A DNA stretch of 12,886 bases. Origin: AM-1111 sp046302135 (GTDB taxonomy: Bacteria; Bacteroidota; Bacteroidia; B-17B0; Aurantibacillaceae). Numbering within the stretch: position 1 is the first letter of the stretch; the number at the start of each line of letters is the position of its first letter. Made by a program: the position numbers and the translations under genes. The stretch covers positions 1 through 12,886 of the forward strand of contig JBKCIQ010000167.1 of the NCBI GenBank assembly GCA_046302135.1, in the 5' to 3' direction. The notes beneath the pieces were generated by a model, which saw nothing but the letters and a program-made list of their open reading frames with translations, was not told the origin of the DNA and did no database searches. Below are positions 5,955 to 12,886 of the stretch, one piece after another.

Positions 5955-7358
5955 ATGGAAAAAATTAAATTTGGCACGGATGGATGGCGTGCAATTATCG
6001 CAAAAGATTTTACCGTAGAAAATGTTGCACGCGTAACAGAAGCAACAGGAATATGGTTAATAAAGAATTTTGATAATCCTTCCGTTGTTGTTGGTCATGA
6101 TTGCAGATTTGCCGGAGAATTATTTGCACAAACCGTAAGTAAAGTTTTAATTGCTCAGGGTATAAAAGTATTCCTTGCTAAAGATTTCGTTTCCACTCCA
6201 ATGGTTTCACTTGGCGCTTTAAAGTATGGAGCTTCTTTAGGCATCATAATTACAGCCTCACACAATCCTCCCTCCTACAATGGTTACAAATTAAAAGGGC
6301 ATTACGGCGGGCCGCTGTTGCCTGAAAAAATTCAGGAGATTGAGGATATTATTCCTGAAAAATGCAACATCAATTATGACTCAATTGATTTGGATCAGGA
6401 AACAAAAAAAGGAACTTTAGTTTACAGCGATCTTGAGACCTTGTATTTAAAACATGTTGAAGAGAACTTCGATTTAAATGCCATCAGAAATTCAGGTCTT
6501 AAACTAGCCTATGACAGTATGTATGGCGCTGGTCAGCGCATCATGAAAAGATTGTTTACTGACATCATACATTTGCATGACGATTACAATCCCGGCTTTC
6601 ATGGACAGGCCCCTGAGCCCATTCATAAAAATCTGATTGAGTTTTCTAACCTCATTAAATCAAGAGGTGATGTTGATTGTGGGCTTTGTACTGACGGCGA
6701 TGCAGACCGAATTGGTTTATATGACAGCAAAGGAAATTTTGTTGATTCTCATCATATCATTTTACTACTGGTAAAATATCTCGTAGAACATAAAAAGTTC
6801 AGTGGTAAGGTAATAACTGCTGTGTCAGTTACTCCTCGCATAAAAAAACTCTGCGATCACTTTGGATTGGAAAACATTACTACAAAAATTGGCTTTAAAT
6901 ACATCGCAGGCTACATGATAACGGAAGACGTTCTGTTAGGAGGTGAAGAGTCCGGTGGAATTTCCATTAAAGGTCACATCCCTGAAAGAGACGGAATATG
7001 GATGGGACTGACGCTATGGGAGTATATGGCAAAGACAGGAAAAAAACTGGAACAACTCATAGAAGATCTTTACAGCATAACCGGTGCGTTTTTTTACGAG
7101 AGAAATGATTTGCATTTAGATGAAAACACGAAAGAAAACATCGTAAGAAATTGTTCAGATAATAAATATTCATCCTTTGGCTCTTTTCGTGTGGAACAAC
7201 TAGACACAACAGACGGATGGAAATACTTTTTCAGAGAGGATCAATGGCTAATGATCAGAGCCAGCGGCACTGAACCTGTTTTACGTCTGTACGCTGAGGG
7301 TAACAATGAAGCCGGAGCCAAAAAAATATTGGAAGAAACCAAGAAAGCTATTCTTTAA
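5955..7358 (+). CDS. Phosphoglucomutase/phosphomannomutase (alpha-D-phosphohexomutase)
   Basis: A complete 467-residue, four-domain phosphohexomutase. It interconverts hexose-1-phosphate and hexose-6-phosphate (glucose or mannose) via a phosphoserine, in the cytoplasm, feeding nucleotide-sugar synthesis. Motifs in order: GTDGWRA at 7-13 (N-terminal substrate/phosphate contact), active-site loop TASHNPP at 100-106 with phosphoserine Ser102, magnesium loop DGDADR at 247-252, sugar-binding GGEESGG at 329-335, and phosphate-binding loop RASGTEP at 435-441. All key residues are present and the length is normal. Sequence alone does not separate glucose from mannose specificity; GlmM is less likely because the sugar-binding loop reads GGEESGG with no GlmM-type features I recognise. 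It appears to be transcribed alone from its own -7 box. It converges with the FAD-oxidase gene, with only 2 bases between the stops. Confidence 0.93.
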   Translation: MEKIKFGTDGWRAIIAKDFTVENVARVTEATGIWLIKNFDNPSVVVGHDCRFAGELFAQTVSKVLIAQGIKVFLAKDFVSTPMVSLGALKYGASLGIIITASHNPPSYNGYKLKGHYGGPLLPEKIQEIEDIIPEKCNINYDSIDLDQETKKGTLVYSDLETLYLKHVEENFDLNAIRNSGLKLAYDSMYGAGQRIMKRLFTDIIHLHDDYNPGFHGQAPEPIHKNLIEFSNLIKSRGDVDCGLCTDGDADRIGLYDSKGNFVDSHHIILLLVKYLVEHKKFSGKVITAVSVTPRIKKLCDHFGLENITTKIGFKYIAGYMITEDVLLGGEESGGISIKGHIPERDGIWMGLTLWEYMAKTGKKLEQLIEDLYSITGAFFYERNDLHLDENTKENIVRNCSDNKYSSFGSFRVEQLDTTDGWKYFFREDQWLMIRASGTEPVLRLYAEGNNEAGAKKILEETKKAIL

Positions 7359-7360
7359 TT

Positions 7361-8764
7361 CTACTGAAAAATTTTTCCGGGATTTAAAATTCCGTTAGGA
7401 TCAAAGGTCTTTTTAATTCCTTTGAAGATTTCGAAATGTTTATTGGTCATCACCACATCCATGTATGGTTTTTGAACCAATCCAATACCGTGTTCACCAC
7501 TGATGGTGCCACCTAAAGATTTACACAATTCAAAAATTTCACGAATGCCGTAAGGCAGTTTTTCATTCCAGATTTTATCATCTAAATCACCTTTAATGAT
7601 ATTTACATGAAGATTACCATCGCCGGCGTGACCATAACAAACCGAATGAAAACCATATTTTTTTCCAATTGATTTAACTCCTCTCAATAAAGCCGGGAGT
7701 TCTGCCCTGCGAACCACAGTATCCTCTTCTTTATAGACAGAATTCGACTTAACGGCCTCCCCTACTTTTCTTCTGATTTTCCACAAGGAAGCTTTTTGCT
7801 CAGCACTGTCGGCAAGTAAAATCTCATCACATCCATGCTCGTTCATAACCTCACTGATTACCTCACAATCCTGATATAAAACATCCTGATTGTTACCGTC
7901 CACCTCAACTAACAATAGAGCTTCCCACTCAGGTTTGATTGAAAAATTTACTTCACCGGCATATTTTATACTCCACTCAATCGCATCTCTTTCCATGAAC
8001 TCCATTGCACTTGGTGTTATTCCTCTCCTGAAAACTGCAGAAACAGCGGCACATGCTTGCTCCGCAGAATTGAAAGGAACCAGCATCAACAAATCATGTT
8101 TAGGAAGAGGAATTAACCTAAAAACAATTTTAGTGATGATGCCAAGTGTACCTTCGCTTCCAACAAACAAGTGAGTCAAATTATATCCAGTTGAATACTT
8201 TAATGTGTCTGCACCGGTATTGATTATTTCACCGGTTGGTAGAACTACTTCCATATTTAATACATAATCTCGAGTAGTTCCATATTTAACAGCCTTGGGA
8301 CCTCCCGATGAATGAGCAAGATTTCCGCCTAGAAAAGAAGAACCCCAAGAAGCAGGATCCGGAGGATAAAATAAACCTAACTTTTTTACTTCTTCCTGAA
8401 ATGTGTAATTGATAACACCCGGTTGCACAGTTGCCTGTAAATTTTTTTCATCAATGTTTAAAATCTTATTAAACTTTTCCATCGAAATCACAAGACCTCC
8501 ATGTACAGGAAGTGCTCCACCACTCAAACCTGTTCCTGCACCTCTGGGTGTTACCGGAATTAAATGATCATTACAAAGTATTAATAAATCAGATATTTGT
8601 GTTGAAGTTTCGGGACGAACCACCACCTCAGGTAAATAAATTAAATCCTCTGTTTCATCCTGACCGTATTTTTCAAGTTGCTCTTCGTCTGTGAAAACAT
8701 TCTCCTCTTTACAGATTAATTTTATTTTGCCGAGAATATCAGAATTTATTTTATTGAATGACAT
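7361..8764 (-). CDS. FAD-binding oxidase, GlcD / D-lactate dehydrogenase-like
   Basis: A 467-residue flavoprotein of the VAO/PCMH fold. These enzymes oxidise a 2-hydroxy acid (glycolate, D-lactate, D-2-hydroxyglutarate) to the keto acid and pass electrons to a quinone, cytochrome or ETF. Seen: FAD loop PRGAGTGLSGG at residues 73-83, PPDPASWGSSFLGGN about 134-148, GSEGTLG at 202-208, then the FAD-oxidase C-terminal domain with HAGDGNLH at 379-386, SGEHGIG at 422-428 and FDPNGILNPGK at 454-464. There is no fused iron-sulfur domain and no signal peptide. An upstream in-frame ATG at 8809 would add 15 residues (MCIYLCEKYLKYNFS). I prefer the ATG at 8764 because homologues start near this point and a -7 box lies inside the extension. 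The substrate is unresolved. The gene is monocistronic and divergent from the peptidase operon. Confidence 0.9.
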   Translation of the reverse strand: MSFNKINSDILGKIKLICKEENVFTDEEQLEKYGQDETEDLIYLPEVVVRPETSTQISDLLILCNDHLIPVTPRGAGTGLSGGALPVHGGLVISMEKFNKILNIDEKNLQATVQPGVINYTFQEEVKKLGLFYPPDPASWGSSFLGGNLAHSSGGPKAVKYGTTRDYVLNMEVVLPTGEIINTGADTLKYSTGYNLTHLFVGSEGTLGIITKIVFRLIPLPKHDLLMLVPFNSAEQACAAVSAVFRRGITPSAMEFMERDAIEWSIKYAGEVNFSIKPEWEALLLVEVDGNNQDVLYQDCEVISEVMNEHGCDEILLADSAEQKASLWKIRRKVGEAVKSNSVYKEEDTVVRRAELPALLRGVKSIGKKYGFHSVCYGHAGDGNLHVNIIKGDLDDKIWNEKLPYGIREIFELCKSLGGTISGEHGIGLVQKPYMDVVMTNKHFEIFKGIKKTFDPNGILNPGKIFQ

Positions 8765-8792
8765 GGAAAAATTATATTTGAGGTACTTCTCA

Positions 8793-8800
8793 CAAAGATA
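8793..8800 (-). promoter_or_regulatory. -7 box for the FAD-oxidase gene
   Basis: On the minus strand this reads TATCTTTG, an exact TAnnTTTG match, ending 28 bases before the ATG at 8764. Transcription would start near 8787, downstream of the alternative ATG at 8809, which supports the shorter protein. No well-placed TTG was found upstream. Confidence 0.4.
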
Positions 8801-8914
8801 AATACACATTTAACCTAAATAAAGGAATGTGGATAGAAAATAATAAACTTGAGAATGATACTAAAATTTGGAACGTATCTTGAATTAAAGAAATTCTAAA
8901 AAAATTAACCAACC

Positions 8915-11071
8915 ATGAAACATTTTTTATTTTACATAATTATTTTCTCGTTTGCAGTTTTTCATTCACAAAATAACATCACACTCGAAGATTTGTACAA
9001 AAATGGAACTTTCCGACCTTCTTATTTAGGTGGATTCAATAGCATGAAAAGTGGGGAGCACTACGCTGATTTTGACGAGAAAGGGAATTTATGCAAATAC
9101 GAATTCAAAAGCGGTAACAATGTTCAAACATTAATGAAAGCAAATGAACTCATTTATAAAAACAGCAACTTGAATCTAATAGATTACCAATTCAGTCCTG
9201 ATGAAACAAAGCTCATGTTAAAAACAGCGAGTGAACCAGTTTACAGGAGATCAACAATAGATGAAAATTATGTAATGGATTTTAATTCTAAATCTGTGTT
9301 ACCGGTTTCTGAAAAAGGCACACAGATGTTTGCTGAATTTTCTCCTGACGGAAAAAAAATCGCTTTTGTGAGAGACAATAATATTTTCATCAGCACCCCA
9401 GGTGAAAATGAAATTCAAATAACAAGTGATGGTGAATGGAACAAAATTAAAAACGGATGGAGTGACTGGGTTTATGAAGAAGAATTTGAATTTGCCAAAG
9501 CATTTTGGTGGAACTCAGACGGAGGTAAAATTGCATATTTGCGCTTTGATGAAAGTGATGTTAAAGAATTTTCCATGACAATGTATGAAGGATTGTACAC
9601 CGATCAATACCGATTTAAATATCCTAAGGCCGGAGATGCTAATTCTTTAATTGATTTGATGGTTTATGATCTCCAAAGTGGTAAAACTGAAAAAATTGAT
9701 TTAGGAAAAGAAACAGACATTTACATTCCTAGGGTAAAGTGGACTAAAGATCCAAATATTTTGTCTTATCAAAGAATGAATCGTTTGCAGAATTTAAATG
9801 AACTTTTTTTCTGGGATTGTAAATCAAAAACCAATCAAGTTGTACTTACAGAAAAATCTGAGACCTATGTAGACGTTCATGATAATTTAATTTTTCTTGA
9901 TGGAAACAAAGGTTTTATCTGGACAAGTGAAAACGACGGATTCAACCACATTTATCAATATGATTTTAAAGGTAAACTCATCAATCAGATTACTAAAGGT
10001 AATTGGGACGTTACTGAGCTAAATGGTGTTGATGAAAAAGGGAAAAAAATATATTTCACTTCAACAGAAAATTCACCTACTGAGAGAGATCTATATTTAT
10101 CCGGACTTGATGGGAAAAATAAAAAAAATCTGAGCAATAAAAAGGGAACTACTTCGGCAGAATTCTCCAACAACTTTAAATATTATTTTTCCACTTGGTC
10201 TGATGCCAATACACCAATGGAATTTGCCTTATACTCATCAGATGGAAAATTGATCAAAATGCTGGAAGATAACTCGAAGCTAAAGGAAAAAATAAAAAGC
10301 TACAACAACCAGCCTAAAGAATTTTTCAAATTCAAAACAAGCGAAAATATTGAATTGAATGGGTGGATGATCAAACCTAAAAATTTTGATCCTAATAAAA
10401 AATATCCGGTGTTCATGTATGCTTACGGCGGACCGGGTTCAAATAAATGTAATAATCAATGGGAAGGAGACAGGATGTGGCACGAGATGTTAAGTCAAGA
10501 AGGATACATGGTGGTTTGCGTTGACGGAAGAGGGACAATGGGGAGAGGCCGTGCTTTCAAACACAGTACTTATTTACAACTAGGGAAACTGGAAACCATT
10601 GATCAGATTGAAACCGCTAAATATTTAAGTACATTATCTTACGTTGATAAAAACAGAATAGGATTTCAGGGCTGGAGTTTTGGCGGTTATCTTGCAAGTT
10701 TACTAATTACAAAAGGCGCAGATTATTTTAAGGCTAGTATTGCTGTAGCACCAGTTACCAATTGGAGATTTTATGATAACATTTATACCGAACGTTTCAT
10801 GCGCACTCCTAAGGAAAATCCGAACGGATACGATGATAATTCACCAATCAACTTTACCAAAAAAATTAAGGGGAATTATTTATTGATACACGGCTCCGGT
10901 GATGATAACGTACATTACCAAAACAGCATGGAAATGGCTAAAGAACTCGTTAAAAACAACATTCCTTTTGATATGATGACCTACCCTGACAAAAACCACG
11001 GGATATATGGTGGAAACACTAGGCTTCATCTTTTCACTAAAATCCTTAAGTTTGTAAAAGATAACCTGTAA
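8915..11071 (+). CDS. Dipeptidyl peptidase IV (S9B family serine peptidase)
   Basis: A complete 718-residue exported peptidase. It removes X-Pro (or X-Ala) dipeptides from the N-terminus of peptides outside the cytoplasm. Residues 1-18 are a signal peptide (FHS|QN). The N-terminal eight-bladed propeller (about 40-460) contains DWVYEEEF at 184-191, whose Glu pair binds the substrate's free amino group in this family. The C-terminal alpha/beta-hydrolase domain (about 470-718) has YAYGGPGS at 502-509 (oxyanion-side Tyr), nucleophile GWSFGGY at 586-592 with Ser588, HGSGDDNVH at 659-667 with Asp663, and DKNHGIYGG at 692-700 with His695. The triad and amino-terminus anchor are intact and the length is normal for bacterial DPP IV. 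A peptide transporter follows after 16 bases, presumably on the same transcript. I found no convincing promoter box in the short gap to the divergent oxidase gene. Confidence 0.95.
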   Translation: MKHFLFYIIIFSFAVFHSQNNITLEDLYKNGTFRPSYLGGFNSMKSGEHYADFDEKGNLCKYEFKSGNNVQTLMKANELIYKNSNLNLIDYQFSPDETKLMLKTASEPVYRRSTIDENYVMDFNSKSVLPVSEKGTQMFAEFSPDGKKIAFVRDNNIFISTPGENEIQITSDGEWNKIKNGWSDWVYEEEFEFAKAFWWNSDGGKIAYLRFDESDVKEFSMTMYEGLYTDQYRFKYPKAGDANSLIDLMVYDLQSGKTEKIDLGKETDIYIPRVKWTKDPNILSYQRMNRLQNLNELFFWDCKSKTNQVVLTEKSETYVDVHDNLIFLDGNKGFIWTSENDGFNHIYQYDFKGKLINQITKGNWDVTELNGVDEKGKKIYFTSTENSPTERDLYLSGLDGKNKKNLSNKKGTTSAEFSNNFKYYFSTWSDANTPMEFALYSSDGKLIKMLEDNSKLKEKIKSYNNQPKEFFKFKTSENIELNGWMIKPKNFDPNKKYPVFMYAYGGPGSNKCNNQWEGDRMWHEMLSQEGYMVVCVDGRGTMGRGRAFKHSTYLQLGKLETIDQIETAKYLSTLSYVDKNRIGFQGWSFGGYLASLLITKGADYFKASIAVAPVTNWRFYDNIYTERFMRTPKENPNGYDDNSPINFTKKIKGNYLLIHGSGDDNVHYQNSMEMAKELVKNNIPFDMMTYPDKNHGIYGGNTRLHLFTKILKFVKDNL

Positions 11072-11087
11072 AAACCAAATCAAAATA

Positions 11088-12886
11088 ATGGAAACAAGCA
11101 CCCCTAAAGGACACCCTAAAGGACTTTACGTTCTTTTCGTAACAGAAATGTGGGAACGATTCAGTTACTATGGCATGAGAGCAATATTTGTATTGTTCCT
11201 TACCAAAGCATTATTATACGATAAAGCTTTTGGTTCAGAAATTTACGGAAGTTATACAGGCCTGGTTTATTTAACTCCACTAATAGGAGGTTATATGGCT
11301 GATCGTTACTGGGGTAACAGAAAATCCATCATCATTGGAGGATTTATGATGGCAATAGGCCAGTTTCTAATGTTTTTGGCAGGTTCATTTTACGAAAATG
11401 TTGATTTGGCAAGAATTATTATGATGGGAGGATTGGCATTTTTAATTTTCGGTAATGGATTTTTTAAACCAAACATTTCCACTATGGTAGGGCAACTATA
11501 TCCTAAAGGAGACAGTAGAGTTGACAGTGCATTCACCATCTTTTACATGGGAATTAATCTTGGTGCATTTTTATCTCCATTAATTTGCGGAGGATTAGGT
11601 GAAACAGGCAATCCTGCAGATTTTAAATGGGGATTTTTAGCCGCTTGTATAGGGATGGTTGGAAGTACACTGCTCTTTATTTGGTTAAAGAATCATTATA
11701 TTGTTACACCCGAGGGTAAAGCTATTGGAGCCGCACCTAATAAATCCCGTGAAACGTCAGCAACCGAAAACAAAGAACCTAAATCTGAATTTACAATAGT
11801 TCAAATCATTATTTGGCTAGGAGTTGAAATAGCCCTTTTTTCTATTTTCTATTTCCTAGGGCAAGGAGTAATTGGAGCCTTTATATTTTCACTTTCAATT
11901 GCTGCACCCGGATTTATTATATCAGATAGGAGCTTAAGTAAAATAGAGAGGCAAAGAATTTGGGTAATCTATATTGTTGCATTCTTCGTAATCTTTTTCT
12001 GGGCAGCATTTGAACAAGCAGGTGCATCTCTAACATTTTTTGCAGAAGAACAAACACAAAGAGAAGTAGGACTTCGCTTGTCAAAGGTAGTCATGTCAAC
12101 AATTTACGGACTCTTGGCAGCACTACTAGGGTACCTTGCGTTTTTAGTAATAACCAAGATGAAAAACGAGCAAAAGGGTGTAAGAGAGTTAATGGCAACA
12201 ATATTAATTGGTGGAATTGTTACCTTAATTTATCTCATAATAACGATGAAACCTGAAGGATTAGTAATGGATACAATTCCAGCCAGTGCGTTCCAATCTG
12301 TAAATGCAATTTCAATTGTTATTTTCGCTCCGATTTTCTCTATTTTATGGGTTGCATTAGGGAAAAGAAAATTAGAACCTGCTTCGCCATACAAGCAAGC
12401 AATCGGTCTATTTCTTTTAGCTGTTGGATACCTTGTAATTGCATTTGGAGTAAAGGGATTAAACCCGGCAACTAAAGTTAGTATGATGTGGCTCTTAAGT
12501 CTTTATCTAATCCATACATTTGGTGAACTTTGTTTATCACCAATTGGACTTTCAATGGTTAACAAGCTTGCACCGATAAAATTCGCATCACTGTTAATGG
12601 GCGTTTGGTTTTTATCTACTGCAGCAGCAAATAAATTTGCAGGTACTTTAAGTTCCTATTATCCAGAAACCATGATAAAAGTTAGTGCACTTCAAGACCA
12701 AAAAACAAAAAATGGATTCGAGCTAACAAAAAAAATGGATAAGGCCGAGGAAATAAATGGTGTAAAATATTTGAGTATTGATTTAATAAGTTTTGAGTCT
12801 GTTCCCAAAGAAAAAAAGAATGATGTTTTTGCAGAAACATTCACAGGATCAGTTGTAAAAGAGAAATCATTTCTTGGATACAAAAT
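11088..12886 (+). CDS. POT/PTR2-family proton-coupled di/tripeptide transporter, 3' end cut
   Basis: The open frame runs 599 codons from ATG 11088 off the window end. It is an inner-membrane MFS symporter of the POT family. Signatures: ExxER proton-coupling motif at residues 20-24 (EMWERFSYYGMR), GGYMADRYWG at 67-76, FYMGINLG at 152-159, FEQ at 308-310 in TM7, and GELCLSPIGLSM at 479-490 in TM10. Two additional hydrophobic segments between the halves (about 245-290) indicate the 14-helix bacterial type. After TM11 (ending near Tyr525) there is a hydrophilic stretch of about 70 residues, rich in Lys and Glu, before SFLGYK at the window edge, where relatives normally have a short loop leading to the last helix. 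By topology this insertion faces the periplasm. It is co-oriented with dipeptidyl peptidase IV 16 bases upstream, which would supply its substrates. Confidence 0.93.
   Translation, partial: METSTPKGHPKGLYVLFVTEMWERFSYYGMRAIFVLFLTKALLYDKAFGSEIYGSYTGLVYLTPLIGGYMADRYWGNRKSIIIGGFMMAIGQFLMFLAGSFYENVDLARIIMMGGLAFLIFGNGFFKPNISTMVGQLYPKGDSRVDSAFTIFYMGINLGAFLSPLICGGLGETGNPADFKWGFLAACIGMVGSTLLFIWLKNHYIVTPEGKAIGAAPNKSRETSATENKEPKSEFTIVQIIIWLGVEIALFSIFYFLGQGVIGAFIFSLSIAAPGFIISDRSLSKIERQRIWVIYIVAFFVIFFWAAFEQAGASLTFFAEEQTQREVGLRLSKVVMSTIYGLLAALLGYLAFLVITKMKNEQKGVRELMATILIGGIVTLIYLIITMKPEGLVMDTIPASAFQSVNAISIVIFAPIFSILWVALGKRKLEPASPYKQAIGLFLLAVGYLVIAFGVKGLNPATKVSMMWLLSLYLIHTFGELCLSPIGLSMVNKLAPIKFASLLMGVWFLSTAAANKFAGTLSSYYPETMIKVSALQDQKTKNGFELTKKMDKAEEINGVKYLSIDLISFESVPKEKKNDVFAETFTGSVVKEKSFLGYK

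Noticed and set aside
7890..8174. Plus-strand frame of 94 codons inside the FAD oxidase
   Set aside because: Shadow of a well-supported enzyme gene; composition is not protein-like.
8840..8885. Promoter for DPP IV (TTG at 8849 with TATCTTGA at 8876)
   Set aside because: The -7 box is imperfect and the 24-base spacing is long; not strong enough to list.
10880..11101. Minus-strand frame spanning the DPP IV/transporter junction
   Set aside because: It overlaps the catalytic Asp/His region of DPP IV and the transporter start, and has no motif or promoter of its own.
12692..12883. Minus-strand frame of 63 codons at the right edge
   Set aside because: It is the complement of the transporter insertion; the plus-strand frame is continuous with conserved POT motifs on its 5' side.
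1..12886. Mobile element, CRISPR array, toxin-antitoxin or defence island
   Set aside because: I saw no transposase, integrase, terminal inverted repeats, regularly spaced repeats, or nuclease/helicase pairs; all but one of the genes belong to recognisable housekeeping, transport or envelope families.

Overview
The window is AT-rich, gene-dense chromosomal DNA from a member of the Bacteroidota, most likely a Flavobacteriia-type organism. Four points support this. One exported protein ends in a type IX secretion (T9SS) type A sorting domain. Four genes are preceded by a TAnnTTTG -7 box, the promoter element peculiar to this phylum. Start codons have no clear Shine-Dalgarno sequence. Several proteins carry Bacteroidota-style signal peptides or lipoboxes. 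I see no rRNA, tRNA, CRISPR array, insertion sequence, phage gene or attachment site, and no gene-free stretch longer than about 170 bases.

Layout. (1) 1-1089 (+): a GT4-type glycosyltransferase whose first codons lie just outside the window. (2) 1086-3415 (-): a translationally coupled pair, an outer-membrane-type lipoprotein with a PQQ-like eight-bladed propeller followed by an exported alpha/beta-hydrolase; the hydrolase stop codon overlaps the glycosyltransferase stop codon in a shared TTAA. (3) 3416-3586: divergent promoter region with a 13-bp direct repeat. (4) 3587-4018 (+): a small cytoplasmic protein I do not recognise. (5) 4045-4093: a perfect hairpin abutting a good promoter. (6) 4110-5881 (+): a T9SS-exported repeat protein and, 5 bases downstream, a small Kazal-like lipoprotein. 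(7) 5955-7358 (+): phosphoglucomutase/phosphomannomutase. (8) 7361-8764 (-): a GlcD-like FAD-dependent oxidase, convergent with the mutase and only 2 bases from it. (9) 8915-12886 (+): dipeptidyl peptidase IV followed after 16 bases by a POT-family proton/peptide symporter that runs off the right edge.

The most coherent functional unit is the last: the exported peptidase clips dipeptides from peptides outside the cytoplasm and the symporter can import them. The mutase and the glycosyltransferase both fit cell-surface polysaccharide synthesis, but they are not adjacent. The T9SS protein plus Kazal-like lipoprotein is a small envelope/secretion operon of unknown purpose.

I found no convincing new defence, mobile or RNA system. 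The items most worth following are the periplasmic insertion near the C-terminus of the peptide transporter, the altered cysteine pattern of the Kazal-like lipoprotein, the lipoprotein-hydrolase coupled pair, and the unrecognised 143-residue protein.
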